DNA from: Firmicutes bacterium UBA995
GTDB taxonomy: Bacteria; Bacillota; Sulfobacillia; UBA995
Assembly (NCBI GenBank): GCA_002291985.1
Contig: DBBB01000168.1
Coordinates: forward strand, 1-24,399
Direction: 5' to 3'
DNA: 24,399 nt
Part shown: positions 1 to 6,134 of the stretch, piece by piece
How positions within the stretch are numbered: position 1 is the stretch's first letter
Layout: each line of letters opens with the position of its first letter
Notes under the pieces: generated by a model
The model's input: the letters and a program-made list of their open reading frames with translations, nothing else
Databases searched by the model: none
Told to the model about the DNA's origin: nothing
Translations under genes and position numbers: made by a program

Positions 1-648
1 CGCGCAATAACGGATTTCCCTGACGGGATGGCTCTCCAACCCGCCGGTATCGGTTTCGAGCCCATAGTACATGACCGATCGGGCCATGCCCGCCAGCCCC
101 GCCACCAGCGGGTCGTCCACGTTCAGCAATGCCCAGGCGCCGTCGTCGAGCAACCGGAGGCCCCGACCTACCACGGCCACCGTGTGATCGAGTTCACCGA
201 AACGATCGAGCTGGTCTCGGAAGAAATTGGTCACGACCACCGCCCGCACCGGCAGTTGGCGGACCGCCCCCGCCGTCGCCGCCTCGTCGACCTCCAGCAC
301 GCCGATATCGCCGCGGGGGCGACCCCGTCCGTCCGCGTCCTGGAGGTAGGCGGAGGCAATGCCGTAGGTGAGGTTGGCGCCGGTTCCGTTATGGATGACC
401 CGGTAGCCCGCCCGGCGCAGCATCCCGGCAATCATCGCCGCCGTCGTAGTCTTGCCGTTGGTCCCGGTGATCAGCACCGCGCCCTCCCGGCAGGCCAGGG
501 CGATTCGTTGCAGGACGCCCGGGAACAGGACGAAAGCCACCCGTCCCGGCAGGCTCGACCCGCCCCGCCCGAAAAGGCGGCAGAGCCGGATCAGCAGTTT
601 GGCGGCGGCTACCGCCAGCCTGAACCGCAGCAGGCTCAGCTGGGCCAT
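1..648 (-). CDS. murT: MurT-type Mur ligase (lipid II isoglutaminyl synthase subunit), 5' part
   Basis: The minus-strand frame opens with ATG at 648 and runs off the left edge, giving about 216 residues of a protein usually near 440-460. The N-terminus is hydrophobic and basic. The Mur-ligase ATP loop ITGTNGKTT follows at about residues 60-68, then NGTGANLTYG, a typical MurT motif, then VLEVDEA and VVVTNFFRDQLDRFGE. MurT pairs with the glutaminase GatD to amidate the alpha-carboxyl of D-Glu in lipid II at the cytoplasmic face of the membrane; gatD would be expected just beyond the left edge. A strong purine-rich Shine-Dalgarno (minus strand over 649-660) precedes the ATG. It lies 43 bases after the Fur-family gene on the same strand and is probably co-transcribed with it. 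The zinc-ribbon region cannot be judged because the gene is cut. Confidence 0.85.
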   Translation of the reverse strand, partial: MAQLSLLRFRLAVAAAKLLIRLCRLFGRGGSSLPGRVAFVLFPGVLQRIALACREGAVLITGTNGKTTTAAMIAGMLRRAGYRVIHNGTGANLTYGIASAYLQDADGRGRPRGDIGVLEVDEAATAGAVRQLPVRAVVVTNFFRDQLDRFGELDHTVAVVGRGLRLLDDGAWALLNVDDPLVAGLAGMARSVMYYGLETDTGGLESHPVREIRYCA

Positions 649-691
649 GCCTCCCCTCCCGGTCGGGCCGATCAACCGCCGAACTGCGGTC

Positions 692-1144
692 TCAGGAGGT
701 GGCGCCCCCGCAGCGGCAGTCGCCGCAGTATCCGTAGAACCGGAGGCTGTGATCGACCACCTCGAAACCGGTCTCGCGGGCGGCGGCCGCCTCGAGTTCC
801 TCCAGCCCGTCGGGCGAGAACTCCTGAATCCGCCCGCACCGCAGGCAGATGAGGTGGTGATGGAAGTGGCCGGACTCCGGCAGATTGAGTTCGTACTGGC
901 TGCGGCCCGCCCCGAAATCGACCTTCGTCAGAATGCCCAGCTCGGCCAGCAAGTCGAGCGTCCGGTACACGGTAGCCAACCCGATCTCGGGGTGGCCGCG
1001 GCGGATGCGGACGAACACGTCGTCGGCGCTGAAGTGGTCCTGGGGCCGCTCGAGGAACAGGCGCACGATGGCTTCCCGCTGGGGGGTAAGCCGGTGCTCC
1101 CGACTCGCCAGCCGCTCCTTGATGTCGACCAGTCGTGCCTTCAT
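692..1144 (-). CDS. Fur-family metal-dependent transcriptional repressor
   Basis: A 150-residue protein of normal Fur length. The winged helix lies in about residues 15-85, with recognition-helix motif ATVYRTLDLL at 57-66. The dimerisation domain holds the His-rich metal site HFHHH (93-97) and two CxxC pairs for structural zinc (C100/C103 and C140/C143). The position matching the Asp that marks PerR is Glu108 here (CGRIQEF), so a Fur- or Zur-type iron or zinc sensor is more likely than a peroxide sensor; the exact metal cannot be read from sequence. The ATG at 1144 is preceded by GGAGG (minus strand, 1152-1156) and by a near-consensus promoter. It is followed by murT, an unusual partner for a Fur protein. 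Confidence 0.9.
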   Translation of the reverse strand: MKARLVDIKERLASREHRLTPQREAIVRLFLERPQDHFSADDVFVRIRRGHPEIGLATVYRTLDLLAELGILTKVDFGAGRSQYELNLPESGHFHHHLICLRCGRIQEFSPDGLEELEAAAARETGFEVVDHSLRFYGYCGDCRCGGATS

Positions 1145-1166
1145 GCCGGCGCCTCCTCGCAGCGTC

Positions 1167-1196
1167 AGTATACCTTCGGCCGGCAGGCACTGTCAA
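1167..1196 (-). promoter_or_regulatory. Sigma-A promoter of the Fur-family gene, with a palindrome over the -35 box
   Basis: On the minus strand TTGACA (1191-1196) and TATACT (1167-1172) are separated by 18 bases, a -35 exactly at consensus and a -10 one base from it. A perfect 10-base palindrome GTCAATTGAC (1192-1201) overlaps the -35 box and could be an autoregulatory operator. The predicted transcript start is about 15-17 bases upstream of the ATG at 1144. Confidence 0.75.
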
Positions 1197-1266
1197 TTGA
1201 CGGCGGCCGCGGTGTGGACGGCGGCTGTGGCCCGCTGCGCCGAGGAGGCAACACCTCGGTTTACCC

Positions 1267-1294
1267 TAAACGGATGCGCCCGTGCGGCCGATAG
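1267..1294 (+). promoter_or_regulatory. Sigma-28 (SigD/FliA) flagellar promoter of fliC
   Basis: TAAA (1267-1270), a 16-base spacer, then GCCGATAG (1287-1294). This agrees with the flagellar sigma consensus TAAA-N14-16-GCCGATA(A/T) except for the last base. The transcript would start near 1300 and give a 5' UTR of about 55-60 bases ending in the Shine-Dalgarno AGGAAAGGAGG (1335-1345). Apart from this promoter and the divergent Fur promoter, the 1145-1357 gap holds no gene. Confidence 0.8.
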
Positions 1295-1357
1295 CTATCC
1301 CGAAAGCCAAATCGCGCCGGGCCGGCAGCCCGGCAGGAAAGGAGGAACACGAAACCA

Positions 1358-2209
1358 ATGCGGATCAACACCAACATCGAGGCAATCAACGCCCACCGCA
1401 ACCTGACGGTGACCGGCGGCAACCTCACGAGGAGCATGGAGAAACTGTCGTCCGGCTTGCGGATCAACCGCGCGGCCGATGACGCTGCGGGACTGGCCAT
1501 CTCCGAGCAGATGCGCGGCCAGGTCCGGGGTACCAACCAGGCCATCCGCAACGCCCAGGACGGGGTCAGCCTGCTCAAGACGGCCGAAGGCGCCCTGAAT
1601 GAGACCCACGCCATCCTGCAGCGCATGCGCGAACTGGCCGTGCAGGCGGCCAACGGCACGCTGTCCACCGCGGACCGCACTGCCATCCGCGGCGAACTCG
1701 TCCATCTGCGGGATGAAGTCACCCGGATAGCGATGGCCACCGAGTTCAACACCCGGCGTGTGCTCGATGGGACCTTCACCACCACGTTCCAGATCGGGCC
1801 GAACTCCGGGCAGACGCTGACCGTCGCCCTGGCCAACTCCCAGGCCACCGCCATCGGCGCCGTGGCGGGCGCGGGTGCGCCGGCCAGCCTGGATGCGGCC
1901 GTGACCGCGTTCGCCCCGGCCGATCCCCTGACCGCCCAGACACTGGTGCAGTCGGTGAGCCAGGCCATCACCGACGTGTCGGCCAACCGGTCGGCCGCCG
2001 GCGCGCTGCAGAACCGGCTGGACCACACCATCGCCAACCTGGCGGTCAGCGGCGAGAACCTCTCCGCCGCCGAGTCGCGGATTCGCGACGTCGACATGGC
2101 CATGGAAATGGTCAACTTCACCAAGCTCCAGATCCTGCAGCAAGCGGGTACTGCCGTGCTCGCCCAGGCGAACATTGCGCCCCAGGCTGTGCTGCGGCTC
2201 CTCGGCTAG
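1358..2209 (+). CDS. fliC: Flagellin
   Basis: A 283-residue flagellin, the filament subunit secreted through the flagellar type III pathway. The conserved D0/D1 N-terminal coiled-coil region covers about 1-140 (MRINTNIEAINAHRNL at the start, then LSSGLRINRAADDAAGLAIS). The conserved C-terminal D1/D0 region covers about 200-283 (SRIRDVDMAMEMVNFTK, ending LRLLG). The variable surface domain between them is short, so this is a minimal flagellin close to Bacillus Hag in size. The ATG has a good Shine-Dalgarno at 1335-1345. It is first in a flagellar cluster followed by fliD, fliS and a fliT-position gene, the classical Bacillota order but without a flaG between fliC and fliD. Confidence 0.96.
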   Translation: MRINTNIEAINAHRNLTVTGGNLTRSMEKLSSGLRINRAADDAAGLAISEQMRGQVRGTNQAIRNAQDGVSLLKTAEGALNETHAILQRMRELAVQAANGTLSTADRTAIRGELVHLRDEVTRIAMATEFNTRRVLDGTFTTTFQIGPNSGQTLTVALANSQATAIGAVAGAGAPASLDAAVTAFAPADPLTAQTLVQSVSQAITDVSANRSAAGALQNRLDHTIANLAVSGENLSAAESRIRDVDMAMEMVNFTKLQILQQAGTAVLAQANIAPQAVLRLLG

Positions 2210-2217
2210 TCCGGACC

Positions 2218-2247
2218 CCGGGCGGGAGGGGGACTCCTCCCGCCCGG
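2218..2247 (+). terminator. Strong GC hairpin after fliC
   Basis: Arms CCGGGCGGGAGG (2218-2229) and CCTCCCGCCCGG (2236-2247) pair perfectly over 12 bases around a 6-base loop, starting 8 bases after the fliC stop. No U-run follows, so it may act as an attenuator or mRNA-stabilising hairpin that keeps flagellin expression above fliD rather than as a full intrinsic terminator. Confidence 0.6.
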
Positions 2248-2296
2248 TGATCTCCGGAATTTCGTCTTGACGGGATGCGATGCGAGGTGGTGAGCG

Positions 2297-3622
2297 ATGG
2301 CCCGGTTCACGGTGTCCGGCGTGGCCAGTAACATCGACTGGCAAGCCATGGTCGCGGAGATCATGCGGGTTGAGCGGGCCGGGCTCGACCGGATCGCACA
2401 GCGACGGGCCCGGGTCGACCGCCTCGACTCGACCTGGACCGACCTGGGCGCGCGGCTGCGCGAAGTCCAGACGCGGGCGGCCGCCCTGCGGGTACCCGGG
2501 CTGTTCTCCGGCCACCGCGCCGAAAGCTCGGCGCCTTCGCTGGTGCAAGCGACGGCCGGGCCAGGTGCGACGGCGGGAACGCACGACCTCCGGGTGCAGA
2601 GCCTGGCGGCTCAGCATCGCGTCGTCTCCATCGCTCACGCGAGCGCCGGCGCCGCACTGGGTTTGACCGGCAGTTTCCAGGTTAACGGCAGAACAATCAC
2701 GCTGGGCCCCCAGCATAGCCTCGCCGATCTGGTCGTACTGGTCGGCGCGGCGGACGCAGGGGTGCAGGCCGCGGTCGTCACCGCCGCTCCCGGCGAGCAC
2801 TACCTGGTCCTGACCGCATCCCGCAGCGGCACCGCGAATGCCATCAATTTGGCGGACGGCGCCACCCGCGTCGCCACCGCCCTGGGACTGCTCACGCCGG
2901 CCGGGGCGCCGAACACCTTGACGCCGGCGGCGAACGCCGTGTTCCAGCTGAACGGGCTCACCCTGACCCGGAGCGCAAATCGCATCGACGACGCGATGGC
3001 CGGTCTGACCCTGGAGCTGCGCGCCGCCGGCCCGGAGGTGGTCAGGGTCAGCGTCGTGCCTGAACCAGAAGCGAGCCGGGCTGCCGTGGAAGGCCTCGTG
3101 ACGGCATATAACGCCGCCCTGCGCCACCTGCGGGCGGCGCTCGCCAAAGACGGTACGCTGGCCGGCGATGCCCAGGCCATCCGGGTACAGCAACGCCTCC
3201 GCCAGCTCATGCACTCGGCGGCTGAAGGTGGTCTCCAGCTCTGGCAGGTGGGGGTCACCTTCGCCGCCGACCGCTCCGGCGAACTGGTACTGGACGCCGG
3301 GCGGTTCTTGGACGCCGTCCGGACCAACCCTGATGGCGTCCAGGCCCTCCTTTCCGGCCGGGCCCTGGCCATGGAGGATTTCCTCGGCGCCATTCTTCGC
3401 CCCGGGGATGGACTGGTGCCCGCCCGTGACCGGACTTTCGATGAACAACGAGCGTCCCTGGACCGGGAACTCCGGCGGGCCGAAGACCGCCTGGCAGCGC
3501 AGGAACGTCTTTTGACCATGCGTTTCCTGGCCATGGAACGAATGGTATCCGGTCTGGCCCGGCAGAGCAACGCGCTGGCCGTGCCCCTTGACCGGTTGAT
3601 GGGAGGGGAAACCCGGCGATGA
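2297..3622 (+). CDS. fliD: Flagellar hook-associated protein 2 (filament cap)
   Basis: A 441-residue FliD, the pentameric cap that folds flagellin at the filament tip. The FliD_N region is at about 1-100 (VSGVASNIDWQAMVAEIMRV is the family's SGLxSGID-like start). FliD_C lies at about 210-430 and ends in the expected amphipathic coiled coil (LDRELRRAEDRLAAQERLL, then the MERMVSGL region). The length is normal for Bacillota. The start ATG has a modest upstream AGGTGGTGAG. Its stop overlaps the fliS start (ATGA at 3619-3622), so the cap and the flagellin chaperone are translationally coupled. Confidence 0.92.
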   Translation: MARFTVSGVASNIDWQAMVAEIMRVERAGLDRIAQRRARVDRLDSTWTDLGARLREVQTRAAALRVPGLFSGHRAESSAPSLVQATAGPGATAGTHDLRVQSLAAQHRVVSIAHASAGAALGLTGSFQVNGRTITLGPQHSLADLVVLVGAADAGVQAAVVTAAPGEHYLVLTASRSGTANAINLADGATRVATALGLLTPAGAPNTLTPAANAVFQLNGLTLTRSANRIDDAMAGLTLELRAAGPEVVRVSVVPEPEASRAAVEGLVTAYNAALRHLRAALAKDGTLAGDAQAIRVQQRLRQLMHSAAEGGLQLWQVGVTFAADRSGELVLDAGRFLDAVRTNPDGVQALLSGRALAMEDFLGAILRPGDGLVPARDRTFDEQRASLDRELRRAEDRLAAQERLLTMRFLAMERMVSGLARQSNALAVPLDRLMGGETRR

Positions 3623-4017
3623 CCCAGGACGCCGCCGGTTACTTGCAAGCGGCTCGGCGCTATCGGGAGATGGACATGATGACCGCCAGGCCAGAGGTGT
3701 TGTTTTCCCGGCTCCTCGCGCGGGCGGTAAGCCGCGCTGAGCTGGGCGCCCGGGCAATCGAAGCTGGTAACTGGGTGGAAGTGGCCCAGTCCCTCGGGTC
3801 GGTACAGGCCATCGTCGCCGAACTCCGCGAAACCCTCGACCCGGCGGGGGGCGAGGTGACCGCCCACCTTGACCGGATTTACGTCTTTTGTCAGCAAGAG
3901 CTGTTGCGGGGGGCGTCCCGCAAGGATGGGGACGCGGTGAGGAATGCCGCCCGCGTCCTGTCGGAGCTGCACGCCGCCTGGACGGAGATGTTGAAGCAAA
4001 GGGGGGGAGAGGGGTGA
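3619..4017 (+). CDS. fliS: Flagellin export chaperone FliS
   Basis: A 132-residue, mostly helical protein of usual FliS length. It has the family N-terminus (AAGYLQAARRYREMDMMTARPEVLFSR, split here as YLQAARRYREMDMMTARPE plus VLFSR) and the central helix with the YVFCQQELLRG segment. FliS binds the C-terminal D0 of flagellin in the cytoplasm, prevents premature polymerisation and delivers it to FlhA. The start overlaps the fliD stop by four bases. The stop overlaps the GTG start of the next gene (GTGA at 4014-4017). Confidence 0.9.
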   Translation: MTQDAAGYLQAARRYREMDMMTARPEVLFSRLLARAVSRAELGARAIEAGNWVEVAQSLGSVQAIVAELRETLDPAGGEVTAHLDRIYVFCQQELLRGASRKDGDAVRNAARVLSELHAAWTEMLKQRGGEG

Positions 4018-4388
4018 ACGAGTTGGATTGGAACCTGCGACAACTACTGGCCGTCACCCGTGAGCTGGAACTATGTCTGGCCGATCCGGGATGCCAGCCG
4101 GATGCCCGCTTGCTGGAAGCCCGTGCGCTACTGGTCGAGCAGCTCCGCGAACGGGTGGACGCCCTGGGCGGTCGGTGGACCCCGGCGGGCACGCATGATT
4201 TCATGGAGTTGGTCCGCGAACTCACGGAAGCCGATCGACGCCTCCGCAGGACGGCGGCGATCCGGCTCGAACTCGTGAGTCAGGCGATGGCCAACCTGCG
4301 CCAACAACGCTCGGCCATCCTCGCCTACCTGGGTCGGTCCGGCGGCAGTCACGTCAACCCCTATCGCCAGGTCAGAGCTGCCAAATGA
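4014..4388 (+). CDS. Helical protein in the FliT position (possible flagellar chaperone)
   Basis: The GTG start at 4014 overlaps the fliS stop and is preceded by a G-rich Shine-Dalgarno (4001-4013). The 124-residue product is predicted almost entirely helical, rich in Leu, Arg and Glu, with heptad-like stretches (RQLLAVTRELELCL, LVEQLRERVDAL, RLELVSQAMANLRQQ) and a Gly/Ser-rich C-terminal tail ending in NPYRQVRAAK. The sequence itself is not a clear family match. Gene order fliC-fliD-fliS-X, the size and the helical character match FliT or FlgN-like export chaperones, so that role is inferred from context. Confidence 0.7.
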   Translation: MNELDWNLRQLLAVTRELELCLADPGCQPDARLLEARALLVEQLRERVDALGGRWTPAGTHDFMELVRELTEADRRLRRTAAIRLELVSQAMANLRQQRSAILAYLGRSGGSHVNPYRQVRAAK

Positions 4389-4524
4389 TGATCTGCGGTC
4401 TCGCGTGCGATCTCCACCAGGCGGCAGCGCTTCACGCCGGCAGCGACCCGGGCGGCTTTCCGTGCGGCAGGTATAAGCGGGGGACAGCGGGAATCATATG
4501 CTTGTTTCCCCGGGAGGTGAGGGA

Positions 4525-4776
4525 ATGCCTGCCGACGAGAAGACCAAGATCGTCCGCCAGCGGTCCGAGCCGGTGCGGGACGTACTGGTCGCCGTGCACG
4601 ACGCCCTCCGAGAGAAAGGCTATAACCCCGTAGGCCAACTGGCCTCATACCTCCTGACCGGCGATCCCGCTTACATCACCAGCCACCGTAATGCACGCGC
4701 CCTGATCCGCGCTCTGGAGCGAGACGCCATCCTGGAGGCGGTGCTTCAGCAGTATCTGGAGGGGAAGTCTTCCTGA
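4525..4776 (+). CDS. ireB: IreB-family regulatory phosphoprotein (UPF0297)
   Basis: An 83-residue protein with the family's diagnostic core: VRDVLVAVHDALREKGYNP, then GQLASYLLTGDPAYITSH and ARALIRALERD. In enterococci IreB is a small dimeric target of the Ser/Thr kinase IreK and phosphatase IreP, phosphorylated on N-terminal Thr residues; Thr7 is the only Thr in the N-terminal tail here. The ATG at 4525 is chosen because GGAGGTGAG (4513-4521) lies directly upstream; an in-frame ATG at 4498 would add nine residues without a good ribosome site. In many Bacillota it sits between alaS and ruvX, but neither is present here. The 136 bases upstream (4389-4524) hold no supported gene. Confidence 0.9.
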   Translation: MPADEKTKIVRQRSEPVRDVLVAVHDALREKGYNPVGQLASYLLTGDPAYITSHRNARALIRALERDAILEAVLQQYLEGKSS

Positions 4777-4919
4777 TCGGCCGTCTGCCCCGAACTGACG
4801 TCGTCCGAGCCCACGCGCGCTCTCTCACCGTCGAGACCCTCGCGGTCGCCGGCGCCGCCCTCGGCCGGCTGACCATCATGTTGGCCATCCTGCTCGACCG
4901 CACAGGCTGGCCGTCGTGA
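4773..4919 (+). CDS. Possible 48-residue protein with a CTG start coupled to ireB
   Basis: CTG at 4773 overlaps the ireB stop (CTGA, 4773-4776) and lies 8 bases after a strong Shine-Dalgarno GGAGGGG (4758-4764). The frame stays open for 48 codons to TGA at 4917-4919. The product has a basic N-terminus and a mildly hydrophobic segment at about 20-41 (TVETLAVAGAALGRL, then TIMLAILLD), which could be a single membrane helix. The same NTGA arrangement is used by many certain genes in this window. No family is recognised, and CTG starts are rare, so this could still be chance in G+C-rich DNA. Confidence 0.35.
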   Translation: MIGRLPRTDVVRAHARSLTVETLAVAGAALGRLTIMLAILLDRTGWPS

Positions 4920-4973
4920 GCGAACGGTGACGCGGCCGGCGCCCTGGGGCCAGATGGTTTGGCGCGTCGCCGG

Positions 4974-6134
4974 TCAGCGATAGTCGATCTTCACTCGCTT
5001 ACCGTGACGGCGCAGACTGCGGGCGATATCCTGGACGATCTGGCTCTTCAGGGCTAACTCCACCGGCACATCCGGGCTCTGGTGGGCGGGGTTGATGGCA
5101 CGCCCGACGACGAAGCGGATCTGGTCTGCTGCCAGCAGCAGTTTCACGAGACGGGAGGCCGCATCGCGCCCACCGTCAGGCTCGGACCGGGATCGGCGAG
5201 GCGCCAGCAACTCGCGTACCCGGAACAGGGTGAGCATCCCCTCCGTCACCAGGTCGACACCCTGAATGCGTGCCAGGGGTGGCACCCGGGCATGCAGGGA
5301 ATCGAGATCGACCTCAATGGGTAAACCCAGTTCCCGTGCGACCAGGTTGCCGGTGGTGCCGCCGCACACCACCCGGTAGCCCTCGGCCGCCATGAGCGAG
5401 GCCACCAGTGGTCGGTCCTGAGCGGGATCCTGAGGGGGACCGACCAGAGCGGTCAGTTTGCGGGCCAGGCGTACCCGGACACAGACGATGCTCGCATCGT
5501 CCCCCGGCTTGCCCCCGTATAGCTTCCTGCAAAGTGCGGCCACCTGGTCCGCCAGTTCCTGCGAGGAGCAACCCGTGGCCTGGGTCCGCCGCACGAACTG
5601 GTCGACCCGCTCGTGACCCCAGCCCAGATTCCAGAGGCCCCCGATTCCCGCGTGCAGTACGCCGTCGGTGATCAGCACCGCCCAATCCCCATCGCCCAGA
5701 CGGAGCACGGCTTCCCGGATCACCCGCTCACCCACCGTGCGTTCCACGCGCTGTGCGGGAAGACGGTCTCCCGCCCGGCCCAGGATGGCAGGCGGGTTGT
5801 CGTACTCGGCCAGGTAGGCCGCCCCCTCCTGGCTGACTTCCAGCAGGGTGAAGGTACTGTAAGCGAGCTGTCGCACGCGGCATACGGGCAAGGTCTCGGC
5901 CAGCGTGGCGATGACCTCGTCGATGCTTGCGCCCTTGCGGAGCATGGTAGATGCCATGTGGGTGGTGACGGAAGCGAGGATGCTGGCCTTGACCCCACTC
6001 CCCAGCCCGTCGGATACGACGGCCAGCGTGGAACTACCCGTCCGGGTGACGGCCACGCTGTCGCCGCACAACTCCTCACCGTGCTTGGTGAGCTGGCTCT
6101 GGCCGACCTCGACGATGTATCGTCCCGGGCTCAC
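4974..6134 (-). CDS. SpoIIE/PP2C-type serine phosphatase linked to the sensory hydrogenase
   Basis: A 386-residue protein. The GTG start at 6134 overlaps the stop of the HydS-like gene (GTGA). Residues about 15-222 form a SpoIIE-type PP2C domain with the metal-binding motifs visible: CGDSVAV (23-29), SDGLGSG (41-47), ITDGVLHAG (155-163) and GDDASIV (211-217). Such phosphatases dephosphorylate Ser/Thr on anti-sigma antagonists or other proteins in the cytoplasm. Residues about 224-386 form a second conserved-looking domain with CGGTTGNLVAREL and GVDLVTEGMLTLFRV that I cannot assign. The strict coupling to a PAS-containing hydrogenase suggests it is the output of an H2 or redox sensor. No partner kinase, anti-sigma factor or STAS protein is in the window. 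Confidence 0.88.
   Translation of the reverse strand: MSPGRYIVEVGQSQLTKHGEELCGDSVAVTRTGSSTLAVVSDGLGSGVKASILASVTTHMASTMLRKGASIDEVIATLAETLPVCRVRQLAYSTFTLLEVSQEGAAYLAEYDNPPAILGRAGDRLPAQRVERTVGERVIREAVLRLGDGDWAVLITDGVLHAGIGGLWNLGWGHERVDQFVRRTQATGCSSQELADQVAALCRKLYGGKPGDDASIVCVRVRLARKLTALVGPPQDPAQDRPLVASLMAAEGYRVVCGGTTGNLVARELGLPIEVDLDSLHARVPPLARIQGVDLVTEGMLTLFRVRELLAPRRSRSEPDGGRDAASRLVKLLLAADQIRFVVGRAINPAHQSPDVPVELALKSQIVQDIARSLRRHGKRVKIDYR

Noticed and set aside
692..1144. PerR identity for the Fur-family regulator
   Set aside because: The diagnostic PerR Asp is Glu here (CGRIQEF), which favours a Fur- or Zur-type sensor.
28..1294. Plus-strand open frames over murT and the Fur gene
   Set aside because: The minus strand carries recognisable MurT and Fur proteins with ribosome sites and a consensus promoter; the plus frames show no motif.
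1295..4225. 976-residue minus-strand open frame opposite the flagellar genes
   Set aside because: It is antisense to four well-supported flagellar genes with clear family motifs; long antisense frames are expected in G+C-rich DNA. No motif is seen in it.
4920..4973. Terminator between the ireB region and the convergent phosphatase gene
   Set aside because: Only a 6-base GACGCG/CGCGTC pairing with a 28-base loop was found, too weak to call.
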